Source: Pelistega ratti (GTDB lineage Bacteria; Pseudomonadota; Gammaproteobacteria; Burkholderiales; Burkholderiaceae_B). From it: a DNA stretch of 64,000 nucleotides. Of this stretch, positions 10,906 through 20,062 are shown in pieces. Both the position numbers and the translations under genes were made by a program. How positions within the stretch are numbered: the first letter of the stretch is position 1; every line of letters begins with the position of its first letter. Location: contig NZ_CP047165.1 in assembly GCF_009833965.1 (NCBI RefSeq), forward strand, positions 1,984,001 through 2,048,000, given 5' to 3'. The notes beneath the pieces were generated by a model. That model did not search any database. It worked only from the letters and a program-made list of their open reading frames with translations, and was not told the origin of the DNA.

Positions 10906-11774
10906 CTTATTTTAATCAAGAGAAGCTTGAGAAATCGTTTGATTATGTTTTTTGGGATTTACAAAAAGCTTTAGAAGCTGAAATTTATTGGCGAAATGAT
11001 TCTGATAAATCATATGATCCAATTAATTATCTTTTAGAATATGACAATGTAAAAGATAGCTTAATTGAACCCTTTAAAACATATCAACCTAAAACTTATC
11101 AGGTATTATTGGAGTCTCAATTTTTTTATGCGATTAAGAAAATAACACCTGAGAATCGTCCTTTTATTAGTGATATTACCCAGATGGGGTTTTTAATAAA
11201 TGAAAAAATATTTTATATAGAATATACAAAAAATCCTTATGAAAAAATAGGGAATTCATTAATATTGGATGATAAAATTATTCCAAAAGAAATCCTAACC
11301 TCTTGGCTCTATCGTATTGACGAATGGAATCAGGCAGAAGATGTTACTATGCCTATTTTTAAAAGTCGCTTACCAAAATCTTCTCAAGGTCTATTAGGGG
11401 GGGTGTTATATTGTAATGAAGAAGCAGATGCCTTAAAGATAAAAGAATATGCTTTTTTAGAAGAAAAGTTTAATAAAAAAGTTGTTTCATTGAATAATTT
11501 TGATGATTATACAGCGCATGAAGAGAGATATATTTGTTTACGAAACCTCTTTGATTCACGACCCAGTGCGAGTTTTGATCCTATCGGTTCGCAAGTTTTT
11601 GTTAGTTCATTTGTAGGACAAACTTCTCCTGAGTTGTATGTTATTAAAAATGCAGATGTTTTTACTATTAAAAAATTAGTTGATCCTGTAACAGCTATTG
11701 ATCACTATGGTGCACATATTTTTTCTGGAAGTAATGAGGAGTTTGATTTTTCACCTTATATGGAAAATTTTTAG
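10902..11774 (+). CDS. cdiI: Putative CDI immunity protein for the CdiA HNH-like toxin
   Basis: A 290-residue soluble-looking protein with no signal peptide or membrane segment, rich in Asp, Glu and aromatic residues. I do not recognise the family. The immunity role is inferred from position: its ATG overlaps the cdiA stop (ATGA), as in most toxin-immunity pairs, and nothing else separates it from the toxin domain. It is visibly more AT-rich than the housekeeping genes here, as expected for an exchanged toxin/immunity cassette. An acidic cytoplasmic protein fits inhibition of a nuclease by direct binding, but nothing in the sequence proves it. Its 3' end abuts the duplicated cdiA segment that starts near 11839. 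Confidence 0.72.
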   Translation: MTYFNQEKLEKSFDYVFWDLQKALEAEIYWRNDSDKSYDPINYLLEYDNVKDSLIEPFKTYQPKTYQVLLESQFFYAIKKITPENRPFISDITQMGFLINEKIFYIEYTKNPYEKIGNSLILDDKIIPKEILTSWLYRIDEWNQAEDVTMPIFKSRLPKSSQGLLGGVLYCNEEADALKIKEYAFLEEKFNKKVVSLNNFDDYTAHEERYICLRNLFDSRPSASFDPIGSQVFVSSFVGQTSPELYVIKNADVFTIKKLVDPVTAIDHYGAHIFSGSNEEFDFSPYMENF

Positions 11775-11838
11775 TAAAAGTGCATTATATCCTATGCTAT
11801 ATAATACTAACCAAAAAATCAGTTATATTAAGGGGAAA

Positions 11839-13251
11839 GGCTTTGTGGCGGTATCAGGCTCAAATTATGGTGGCGGTATAGAGGCAAGCGCCCAAAAAGG
11901 CAAAGGACGAGAAAACACCGATACCGTTACCCATCAGCTGATAGCACTTAAAGCCAATACCCTAAACCTTAGTACCCAAGGGGATACCACCCTTAAAGGG
12001 GCAAGCATTCAAGCCGAGACTATCAAAGCGGATATTCAAAAAAATCTGACGATTGAAAGTGAGCAAGATACCAATCGCCATAAGAGTAAACATACCCAAG
12101 GCAGTGTAGGGGCAAGTGCGGTTATCTCAGGCACAGGATCAGGGGCATCCTTTAATGCCTCGCATAGCAAAGCCAAGCTGAACTACCAATAAGTACACAC
12201 CCAAAGTGGTCTTAACGCAGGACAAGGGGGAATGACGATTACCGTAGGGAATAATACCCACCTAAAAGGGGGTATTATTGATAGCACCGCTCCAGCGGAT
12301 AAAAATACCTTTACTACTCAAACCTTAACGGCAGAGAATATCCTGAACCAAAGTGAAATTAAGGTACAAAGTGCCAGTGTAGGGGTATCCACTAATCCTC
12401 TACAAAATGCCTGGTCAGCGGTAGGAACAGCAGCCAGTGTTGTAGGAGGCAATATCCATAAAGAGGATAGCAGTACCACCTATAGTGTGATAGGTCAAAA
12501 TATTTCGCTCAATGTGAAAGAAGGCTCAATCCCTGATAATATCAGACGAGATAAAGAAGGAGCAAATAATAAGGTACAGCTCTTCGATAAAGCAGATGCG
12601 CAAGAGCGAATGGAGATGGCACAAGTGATAGGTGAAATCAGCCAAAATACAATCACGATTGCCTTACAACACATGTTGGATAAAGCCGAAGCGGACAAAG
12701 TAGCGGCAGAAAAAGCCCTGAAAGACCAACCACTGACCTCTGCTCAAAGAGCTTACTATACAGAGCAACTTAACCGTGCTACAGAAACGATTAACAGTTA
12801 TGGCAAAGGCAGTGACCTACAACTGGGTATCCGAGCAGCAACGGGTGTATTACAAGGCTTAGCCACCGGTAATACCAATGCGGCAATTGTGGGTGGATTA
12901 TCCCCATTTTTAAATAAAGCGATTAAAGAAGCCACAACCGATAAAGCCACCAATAAAGTAAATTTCTTTGCCAATACCGTCGCCCATGCCATACTGGGGG
13001 CAGTGGAAGCCAAGATGCTGAACACTAATGAACTAGCAGGTGCAGCAGGTGCCGTGGTAGGAGAAACAACCGCCCATATTATTGCCGATAAACTCTACCA
13101 GAAATCCCCAGAAGCCCTCACGGAACAAGAGAAAGAAACCATTTCAGCACTTAGCCAAGTGGTAGCAGGATTAAGTGGCGTAGCCGTAGGGGATAACTTC
13201 CAGAGTGCTATTACCAGTAGTGAGATTGGTAAACGGGCGGTGGAGAATAAT
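11839..13251 (+). repeat. Direct repeat, copy B: orphan module homologous to cdiA 7963-9375
   Basis: This is the downstream copy of the 1413-bp repeat. Homology begins abruptly at GGCTTTGTGGCGG and ends at the VENN codons. The distance to the first copy is 3876 bp at both ends. Deletion between the copies would remove the present toxin and its immunity gene and join cdiA to the second toxin. Confidence 0.93.
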
Positions 13252-13848
13252 GCACTTGTACCTAATTATGGAGCATGGAGCAATATATCCAATTGGGGAC
13301 CTGGAGCTACTTCTTTAGTACAAGTAGGTATTGAGAATGGAAAAACAGTAGAACAAATTAATCAGGATTTACAAGCCTATACAAGAAGAGATGGATTTGA
13401 TGCCGGCATGAAAGATGGTATTCTTGTAATGGCAGGTATCCCTACAGTGGCAGGAACATTGGTCGTACCTGGATCTTGGGTAGGATATAGTAGATTCTTA
13501 AGTCCTTCTATTATTAATGGAGTATTAAATGTAGGTAAATCATATGGTGTAATGGCATCTGAATCAGTATCATCAGGTATAGCAACAAGTTATATTTTGA
13601 ATTCTGATTATAAACAATCTAACTTATTATATGATTTATCTCTTGGTATATTAGTAGGTAAAAAATATGATGTAATGCAAAAATCTATGGGAACATCTAA
13701 TTTCCTTATTAATAAATCTATGAGTGGATTAGGTTTTATAGAAAATTATTTTCTTGGTGAGGGGGTTTCAAAAAGTGCCTCTTATTATTTAGATGATAAA
13801 GATAAGATAATTTTTAATTTTTCTAAAAAAATAGAGGATAATGAATAA
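11839..13848 (+). pseudogene. Orphan CdiA C-terminal module: silent FHA-2/VENN copy plus alternative toxin
   Basis: The frame reproduces the last part of CdiA FHA-2 and pretoxin regions (from FVAVSGSNYGGG to AVENN at 13237-13251) but has no start, signal or TPS domain. It is interrupted by an in-frame TAA at 12190-12192 where cdiA has CAA (8314-8316). After VENN comes a new C-terminus of about 198 residues, rich in Gly, Ser and Val, with hydrophobic stretches (GILVMAGIPTVAGTLVV near its middle, LSLGILVG later), not resembling the cdiA toxin. I do not recognise the toxin family; the hydrophobic character and the membrane-type neighbour suggest a membrane-acting toxin. As it stands the module cannot be secreted; it would be expressed only after recombination into cdiA. 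An ATG at 12232 exists but has no properly spaced ribosome site. Confidence 0.8.
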
Positions 13849-14707
13849 AATGTTAGTCTATCAGTCTCAAAGTAATAAAAGCAAAGGAAGGTTATCCCAA
13901 ATTGCAGATTTTTTTGTAGGGGTAATAGTTTTTTTATTATTAAAACTTATCAATATTATCCAAAAACCTATTCAAAAAGATATTTCTAATAGTTTAAAAT
14001 TAGCAGTATTTTTGTCCTTGATAATAGTCTTTTATGCAATACATTGTATAGCAATACAGACGTATAAAATTGAAATTGAAAAAATAATTTTTATTATTGT
14101 GTTAAGTTTTTTATTATGCTTTTTGGGGAGAGGACAGTTCCCTATTTGGATAAAAGTGAGTGACTTTCCAGATTTAATTCAAATTAAAGAAAATAATATT
14201 TCTTATCTTTCACATAGAAATAAACAAAAAACTATTGAAGAAAGTTTATATAAAATATTGTCAGAATTATACCCTGATAATATTGATACTAAAATTTCAG
14301 AAATAAATAAACTGTTTTTTAAAGGAATAACATTATCAATAGTTAGAAATGTTAGTTATTATATTTTGCTTCCAGAAAGAATTGATAATCAAAAAATTAC
14401 TTATGATGATATCTATTGGTTTGATGAATTGATGCTTTCTAAATTAAAAGAGTATCCTTTTATGGTTAATTTTTTATCTTTTATTCCTTCAACGGTAAAT
14501 ACTCGATATGAAATTTTAGAAATTAAACCAAAATATTTATCAACTTTAAGTATTTTTAAAGGTGATATTTATTTTGAAAAAAAGATAGAAAAGTTAAACG
14601 AAAATATAAATATAGCATTCCCTAATGTATTATCTGTTGCAATTATTCTTGACTATCAAAAGTGGACAAAACCGACTCATAAAGGTTATTTATATTGTGG
14701 TTTATAG
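13841..14707 (+). CDS. Putative membrane immunity protein for the orphan CdiA toxin
   Basis: A 288-residue protein, unrecognised by family, starting at ATG 13841 and overlapping the orphan toxin stop by 8 nt; ATG 13850 is an alternative start. Three hydrophobic segments are visible in the first half (about residues 26-43, 52-73 and 82-97), followed by a charged, probably cytoplasmic C-terminal half. The tight overlap with the orphan toxin frame and extreme AT-richness support a toxin/immunity pair. Membrane immunity proteins in CDI systems usually protect against toxins that act on the inner membrane, which agrees with the hydrophobic toxin upstream; that link is inference. Some 425 bp without a gene follow, containing the glycine riboswitch. 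Confidence 0.65.
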   Translation: MNKMLVYQSQSNKSKGRLSQIADFFVGVIVFLLLKLINIIQKPIQKDISNSLKLAVFLSLIIVFYAIHCIAIQTYKIEIEKIIFIIVLSFLLCFLGRGQFPIWIKVSDFPDLIQIKENNISYLSHRNKQKTIEESLYKILSELYPDNIDTKISEINKLFFKGITLSIVRNVSYYILLPERIDNQKITYDDIYWFDELMLSKLKEYPFMVNFLSFIPSTVNTRYEILEIKPKYLSTLSIFKGDIYFEKKIEKLNENINIAFPNVLSVAIILDYQKWTKPTHKGYLYCGL

Positions 14708-14872
14708 TTAAATCATATATTTAAGAGTGTATTTTATAAAACTTTCTTTTAGATATTTTATTTAAGATAGTAGCCCCCTACTTTTTATAAACCCTAGGGA
14801 AATCCCTGTAATACAAAGTAAAAACACCATAGAAATCGTGAAAATAGATTACAATATGCTTACTTATGAAAT

Positions 14873-15077
14873 GCTGTGTGGGAGAGTGCAGTTTAGCTGC
14901 CACCGAAGGCGTAAAAACCCATAATCGCTCAGGTAAAAGTACGGCACAGCAAGCATAAAAATACTTCCCTATACTTTGAGTATTTTCAATGCAATGAGTA
15001 CTCTGGAGAGACTTGCGTATAGCAAGCGCCGAAGGTGAATCATAAACTCTCAGGCAAATGGACAGAGGGGGCTTTTT
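14873..15077 (+). promoter_or_regulatory. Tandem glycine riboswitch upstream of gcvT
   Basis: Two consecutive glycine aptamers are readable. Aptamer 1 spans 14873-14950, with outer stem GCTGTG/CACAGC and core GGAGAG, CCGAAGG, CTCAGGTAAA. Aptamer 2 spans 15001-15067, with stem CTCTG/CAGAG and core GGAGAG, CCGAAGG, CTCAGGCAAA, GGACAGAG. A run of T follows at 15072-15077, 55 nt before gcvT, so the switch may act through termination/antitermination. In known tandem glycine switches glycine turns on gcv expression; the same is expected here. A TACAAT at 14850-14855 could be the promoter -10, but no good -35 accompanies it. The rest of the gap (14708-14850) shows nothing clear. Confidence 0.95.
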
Positions 15078-15132
15078 TATATACAAGAGCTAGTCTCTAT
15101 GTATCCTCTATAGTTTTTGTTTAGGAGCTTTT

Positions 15133-16230
15133 ATGACTTCTGCTTCTTTAAAGCGTACAGCTTTATTTGATACCCATTTAGAATTTGGTGCCAAAGTAGT
15201 TGATTTTGGTGGTTGGGAAATGCCTATTTCGTATGGTTCACAAATTGAAGAACATCATGCTGTACGTAATAAGGCGGGTATGTTTGATGTTTCCCATATG
15301 CTTAATGTTGATGTGGTAGGGGCAGATGCTTATGCTTTCCTACGTAAATTGGTGGCTAATGACGTACAAAAATTAATTGCAACACCAGGTAAAGCACTTT
15401 ATAGCTGCATGTTAAATCCATCAGCAGGTATTATTGATGATTTGATTATTTATTTCTTTGCTTTAGACCAATGGCGTGTAGTTGTCAATGCGGGTACAGC
15501 CACAAAAGATTTAGCATGGATGCAAGAACAAGCAAAAGGTTTAGATGTAACTATTACACCACGTCATGATTTGTCAATGGTAGCTGTTCAAGGACCACAA
15601 GCGCGTGAGATTGTATGGTCTATTCGCCCTCAATGGAAAGCAGCTTCAGAATCACTTACCCCTTTTAACGCTGCTCGTATTGATGAAAATACGATGGTAG
15701 CACGTACAGGCTATACAGGTGAAGATGGTTTTGAAATTATTGTTCCAAGTAGTGATGTAGTTGCTTTCTGGAAAGACCTTGCCGCTGCTGGTGTTCAAGC
15801 GTGCGGATTAGGAGCGCGTGATACTTTACGCTTAGAAGCAGGTATGAATCTCTATGGTCAGGATATGGATGAAGAGATTCAACCCTTCCAAGCCGGTTTA
15901 GCATGGACAGTAAGCCTTAAAGATGAGTCACGTGATTTTGTAGGACGTGATGTATTAACAAATAATCCCAAGCGTAATGCCTTCTTAGGGATTAAATTAT
16001 TAGAGCGTGGCGTTGTTCGTGCACATATGAAAGTACGTGGAGCCAGTGGAGAAGGTGAAATCACCAGTGGTACAATGTCGCCTACATTGGGTTTTTCAAT
16101 TGGTTTTGTTCGTATGCCAGAAGCGGCTAAGGCGGGCGATACTGTTGAGGTAGAAATCCGTGGTAAATGGCTGCCTGCTGTACTAACAACATTACCATTT
16201 GTTCGTAATGGTAAGGCCTTAGTGGAATAG
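15133..16230 (+). CDS. gcvT: Glycine cleavage system T protein (aminomethyltransferase)
   Basis: A 365-residue tetrahydrofolate-dependent aminomethyltransferase. It takes the aminomethyl group from lipoyl-GcvH and releases ammonia plus 5,10-methylene-tetrahydrofolate. N-terminal landmarks are FGGWEMPISYG and GMFDVSHM; the family folate-binding region follows, and the C-terminal barrel holds the TGYTGEDGFEI and LGARDTLRLEAGM motifs. ATG 15133 has TAGGAG 5-6 nt upstream and normal family length. It is the first gene of gcvT-gcvH-gcvP and lies directly after the tandem glycine riboswitch, so glycine excess should induce it. The 53-nt gap to gcvH contains only the next ribosome site (TAGGAG). Confidence 0.98.
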   Translation: MTSASLKRTALFDTHLEFGAKVVDFGGWEMPISYGSQIEEHHAVRNKAGMFDVSHMLNVDVVGADAYAFLRKLVANDVQKLIATPGKALYSCMLNPSAGIIDDLIIYFFALDQWRVVVNAGTATKDLAWMQEQAKGLDVTITPRHDLSMVAVQGPQAREIVWSIRPQWKAASESLTPFNAARIDENTMVARTGYTGEDGFEIIVPSSDVVAFWKDLAAAGVQACGLGARDTLRLEAGMNLYGQDMDEEIQPFQAGLAWTVSLKDESRDFVGRDVLTNNPKRNAFLGIKLLERGVVRAHMKVRGASGEGEITSGTMSPTLGFSIGFVRMPEAAKAGDTVEVEIRGKWLPAVLTTLPFVRNGKALVE

Positions 16231-16283
16231 TTTTTTTGTTTATGTCACGTGTGCAACGTGGCTTTTAATCTAGGAGTTAAAAA

Positions 16284-16655
16284 ATGAGTTTACCTGAAGA
16301 TCGTAAATATACAGCATCACATGAATGGGTTTTAAAAGAAGGTGATGTATTTGTTGTAGGTATTACACATGATGCACAAGACCAATTAGGTGATTTAGTG
16401 TTTGTGGGTGATGCTAAAGTAGGCGAAACACTTGCTGCTGGTGAAACAGCTGCTGTAGTTGAGTCTGTTAAAGCGGCTTCTGATATTTATGCCCCTGTTG
16501 CAGGCGAAGTGGTTGCTTTTAATGAAGCATTAGAAAGTAGCCCTGATTTAGTCAATCAAGATGCGTATGCTAACTGGATTTTCAAAATCAAACCAAGTAA
16601 TCCAGCTGATTATGATGGTTTATTAAGTGCTGCTGACTATCAAGCACAAGCTTAG
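16284..16655 (+). CDS. gcvH: Glycine cleavage system H protein (lipoyl carrier)
   Basis: A 123-residue lipoyl-domain shuttle protein carrying the aminomethyl intermediate between GcvP, GcvT and dihydrolipoyl dehydrogenase. The lipoylation lysine is K63 in VVESVKAASDIYAP, the classic H-protein signature. Length is normal, and the ATG follows CTAGGAG by a suitable distance. It is the middle gene of the riboswitch-controlled gcv operon, with 31 nt to the gcvP ATG. No gene for the L protein (lpd) is in the window, so that subunit must come from elsewhere, probably the 2-oxoacid dehydrogenase loci. Confidence 0.98.
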   Translation: MSLPEDRKYTASHEWVLKEGDVFVVGITHDAQDQLGDLVFVGDAKVGETLAAGETAAVVESVKAASDIYAPVAGEVVAFNEALESSPDLVNQDAYANWIFKIKPSNPADYDGLLSAADYQAQA

Positions 16656-16686
16656 TTTAACCTTAAAATAAAGATTGGAAAAAATC

Positions 16687-19563
16687 ATGTTGCACACACA
16701 TATTGATCAAACAGAAGAGTTTGTCGGTCGTCATATTGGACCAAATGCGGAAGAGCAAGCTCATATGCTCAAAACGATTGGGGTTAATTCTTTAGATGAA
16801 TTGGTTGATGAAATCGTTCCCAATAATATCCGCTTAAAAGAAGAGTTAGCTTTAGAAGAATCACGTACAGAGCCTGATGTATTGTCAGAATTACGTGAGA
16901 TTGCGAGTGAAAATGTCGTTTATCGTAGCTATATCGGGCAAGGGTATTATGGTACAGATACACCCAATGTGATTCTTCGTAATGTTTTAGAAAATCCAGC
17001 TTGGTACACGGCTTATACACCTTATCAACCAGAAATTTCTCAAGGTCGTTTAGAAGCCTTATTAAACTACCAAACTATGGTGGTGGATTTAACAGGTTTA
17101 GATGTAGCTAATGCGTCGTTATTAGACGAAGGTACAGCCGCCGCAGAGGCAATGACATTAGCTCGCCGTTCATCTAAATCGAAAAGTAATGTTTTCTTTG
17201 TTTCTCAACACGTTCACCCACAAACACAAGAAGTGGTTCGTACACGTGCAAAACCATTAGGTATTGAGGTTGTTATCGGTGATGAGTTAGAAGGTCTTCC
17301 AGAATGTTTTGGTGTATTATTACAATACCCTCACAGCTTGGGTGAAGTCGTTGATTATCAACATTTTTGTGAACAGGCTCATGCTCAAAATACCATTGTA
17401 GCTGTTGCCGCTGATCTATTATCTCTGGCTATTTTAAAAGCGCCGGGTGAATGGGGTGCTGATATTGCAGTCGGTAGCGTACAACGTTTTGGTATTCCAC
17501 TTGGTTTTGGTGGGCCTCATGCAGGTTATATGGCAACTAAAGATGCTTTAAAACGTACTATGCCTGGACGTTTAGTAGGGGTATCTGTTGATGCTCAAGG
17601 TAAAAAAGCATTACGTCTTGCGTTGCAAACCCGTGAACAACATATTCGCCGTGAAAAAGCCACTTCTAATATTTGTACTGCTCAAGTATTGCTAGCTGTA
17701 ATGGCAAGTATGTATGCAGTTTACCATGGTGCTAAAGGTATTCGTGCGATTGCTCAGCGTATTTATTCAAGTACCTTTATTCTAAATGAAGCATTGGCAC
17801 AAATGGGTGTTAATGTGGTGAATGAGCGATTCTTTGATACGCTACAAATTGAATCTGAAAAAGCACAGACTATTTTAGCGGTTGCTCTTGAGAATGGTAT
17901 TAATCTTCGCAATGTAAGTCCAACAAGTGTTGCAATTTCATTAGATGAAACAGTTTCTTTGGCAGATGTACAAGAGTTAATTAATATTATTGCAGAAGCA
18001 TTGGCTGTTGAGCCTGTTGATATCGATGATGTGATTGATTCAGACGCAGATATTGCTGTTCCTGCAGAAGTGGCTCGTCAAAGTGCTATTTTGACACAAG
18101 CTATTTTCTCAAGCATCAATTCTGAAACAGATATGTTGCGTTATCTTCGCCACTTATCTGATATGGATTTAGCGCTTGATCGTAGTATGATTCCATTAGG
18201 TTCATGCACGATGAAGCTCAATGCAACCGCAGAAATGATTCCTATCACTTGGCCAGAATTCTGCAATATCCATCCTTTTGCTCCTGATGATCAAGCAGAA
18301 GGGTATAGCATTTTATTTGAGCGTCTTAGCGAAGCACTTTGTGAAATTACAGGTTATGATGCGATTAGCTTACAACCTAACTCTGGTGCGCAAGGTGAAT
18401 ATGCTGGTTTATTAGCGATTCGTGCTTATCATCAATCAATGGGTCAAGCACAACGTAATGTTTGCTTAATTCCTGCCTCTGCTCACGGTACTAATCCAGC
18501 ATCAGCTACTTTAGCGGGTATGGATGTTGTGGTAGTTGCTTCTGATAGTCAAGGTAATGTTGATGTAGATGACTTAAAGGTCAAGATTGCTCAAGTTGGT
18601 GATCGCCTTGCTGCCTTTATGATTACTTATCCTTCTACTCATGGTGTATTTGAAGAGCGTATTGTTGAAATTTGTGATTTAATCCATGCGGCAGGAGGTC
18701 AGGTTTACCTAGATGGGGCAAATATGAATGCCCTTGTTGGCTTGGCAAAACCAGGTTGGTTTGGTTCTGATGTATCACACTTTAACTTACACAAAACATT
18801 TAGTATTCCTCATGGTGGTGGTGGCCCAGGTGTAGGTCCTATCGGGGTGAAAGAGCATTTAGCACCATTCTTACCCGGTATCGTAGATGAACAAGGTAAG
18901 TTATCAGAAGATGAGGTAGTGGGGCCTGTATCATCAGCTCCTTTTGGTTCAGCAAGTATTCTACCTATCTCTTATGTTTATATTGCCCTAATGGGTGTCA
19001 ATGGGCTGAAGAAAGCAACACAGGTGGCTTTATTAAATGCTAACTATATTGCGACACGCCTAGCACCTTATTACCCAGTGCTTTATAGTGGTCGTAATGG
19101 TCGAGTAGCACATGAGTGTATTCTTGATGTACGCCCAATTAAAGATAGTTCTGGTATTACGGTAGATGATATTGCAAAACGCTTAATTGACTATGGTTTC
19201 CATGCTCCTACCATGAGTTTCCCTGTTGCTGGTACTTTAATGGTAGAGCCTACTGAGTCAGAGGGTCTAAGAGAATTAGATCGCTTTATTGATGCGATGA
19301 TTGCGATTCGTGCTGAGATTGCTCAAGTGGAAAAAGGTGAAGTAGATGCCAATGATAATGTGTTGAAAAATGCACCTCATCCTGCAGAAAGCTTATTATC
19401 AGAAGAATGGACTCATCCGTATTCTCGTAAAGAAGCGGCATATCCTGCAGGTATGGACCCACTCAATAAATACTGGAGTCCTGTTGCTCGCGTGGATAAT
19501 GCATATGGTGATCGTCATTTGATTTGTACTTGCCCCTCAATTGAGGAATATGAATCAAAATAG
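16687..19563 (+). CDS. gcvP: Glycine dehydrogenase (decarboxylating), P protein
   Basis: A 958-residue homodimer-type P protein that decarboxylates glycine with pyridoxal phosphate and loads the aminomethyl group on GcvH. Landmarks are EFVGRHIGP at the N-terminus, [13 protein letters not shown], the GSCTMKLN motif, and the PLP lysine K703 in [16 protein letters not shown]. Length matches the fused proteobacterial form. I chose ATG 16687 because it gives the family N-terminus; a TTG 12 nt earlier (16675) is in frame but has no support. GGAAAA just before the ATG is only a weak ribosome site. It is the last gene of the operon, followed by a strong terminator. Confidence 0.98.
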   Translation: MLHTHIDQTEEFVGRHIGPNAEEQAHMLKTIGVNSLDELVDEIVPNNIRLKEELALEESRTEPDVLSELREIASENVVYRSYIGQGYYGTDTPNVILRNVLENPAWYTAYTPYQPEISQGRLEALLNYQTMVVDLTGLDVANASLLDEGTAAAEAMTLARRSSKSKSNVFFVSQHVHPQTQEVVRTRAKPLGIEVVIGDELEGLPECFGVLLQYPHSLGEVVDYQHFCEQAHAQNTIVAVAADLLSLAILKAPGEWGADIAVGSVQRFGIPLGFGGPHAGYMATKDALKRTMPGRLVGVSVDAQGKKALRLALQTREQHIRREKATSNICTAQVLLAVMASMYAVYHGAKGIRAIAQRIYSSTFILNEALAQMGVNVVNERFFDTLQIESEKAQTILAVALENGINLRNVSPTSVAISLDETVSLADVQELINIIAEALAVEPVDIDDVIDSDADIAVPAEVARQSAILTQAIFSSINSETDMLRYLRHLSDMDLALDRSMIPLGSCTMKLNATAEMIPITWPEFCNIHPFAPDDQAEGYSILFERLSEALCEITGYDAISLQPNSGAQGEYAGLLAIRAYHQSMGQAQRNVCLIPASAHGTNPASATLAGMDVVVVASDSQGNVDVDDLKVKIAQVGDRLAAFMITYPSTHGVFEERIVEICDLIHAAGGQVYLDGANMNALVGLAKPGWFGSDVSHFNLHKTFSIPHGGGGPGVGPIGVKEHLAPFLPGIVDEQGKLSEDEVVGPVSSAPFGSASILPISYVYIALMGVNGLKKATQVALLNANYIATRLAPYYPVLYSGRNGRVAHECILDVRPIKDSSGITVDDIAKRLIDYGFHAPTMSFPVAGTLMVEPTESEGLRELDRFIDAMIAIRAEIAQVEKGEVDANDNVLKNAPHPAESLLSEEWTHPYSRKEAAYPAGMDPLNKYWSPVARVDNAYGDRHLICTCPSIEEYESK

Positions 19564-19586
19564 ATAAAGCATAATCTACAGTCAAT

Positions 19587-19617
19587 AAAAAGCGGTGTAT
19601 TAACACCGCTTTTTTAT
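19587..19617 (+). terminator. Rho-independent terminator of the gcvTHP operon
   Basis: A hairpin AGCGGTGT/ACACCGCT with a short loop, flanked by an A-run and a T-run, lies 24 nt after gcvP. It could stop transcription from both sides. Confidence 0.92.
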
Positions 19618-20062
19618 TTTGGCATTTTGTAGAAAAGAGAGTATTAAATACTTAAAACACACATAATTAAAATTTGTCTTGATCTTTAGTATATTGATTT
19701 TAGGCTTCTTCTTGATTGGTTTAAGATAAAAATAAATAGATAGAAAGCATGGTAATGTATAGTATTTTCTTGTTTGGTTTAAAAACTTGCTGATTTGTTA
19801 TGATGCCCTTTTGAGTAAGGAACTATATTTTTCTTATAAGCAATAGTTAAATAAATATCTATTTTTATTATTTATCAATATAAACCATAATGTGGTGTAA
19901 ACCTTTATTGAGATTTAATGGGGGGATTGCTACAATCATAGTACACAAATTGATTTGTTTATCACTTACTTATTTAGGACTTAAAATAATTGTCGTAAAA
20001 AGGGTGTAGATACAATAAATTGATTTTGTGCTTATTTAACGAAAGACAAAAGGAGTCTGGTT
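19618..20062. other. Intergenic region between gcvP terminator and aldehyde dehydrogenase
   Basis: About 445 bp of AT-rich DNA with no ORF that looks real. Two similar words occur, CTTGATTGGTTTAA near 19713 and CTTGTTTGGTTTAA near 19769. A weak promoter candidate for the downstream gene is TTGTCG (19990) with TACAAT (20011), but the spacer is only 15 bp. The ribosome site AAAGGAG is at about 20049-20055. No recognisable activator site was found. Confidence 0.4.

Noticed and set aside
12232..13848. ATG 12232 as a real start for a stand-alone toxin protein
   Set aside because: It matches an internal Met of cdiA, the purine run before it is only 1 nt away, and no promoter is seen; the frame is part of a silent module.
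14771..15072. AGCCCCC near 14771 pairing with GGGGGCT near 15068 as a long-range terminator arm
   Set aside because: The left arm lies before the likely transcript start and the whole riboswitch would have to be looped out; probably chance.
14778..15086. A 102-codon minus-strand frame upstream of gcvT
   Set aside because: It lies over the tandem glycine riboswitch, whose conserved bases explain the sequence; no ribosome site or protein similarity.
19919..19935. A sigma-54-like GG...GC site before the aldehyde dehydrogenase
   Set aside because: Spacing between the two elements is too short for TGGCAC-N5-TTGC.
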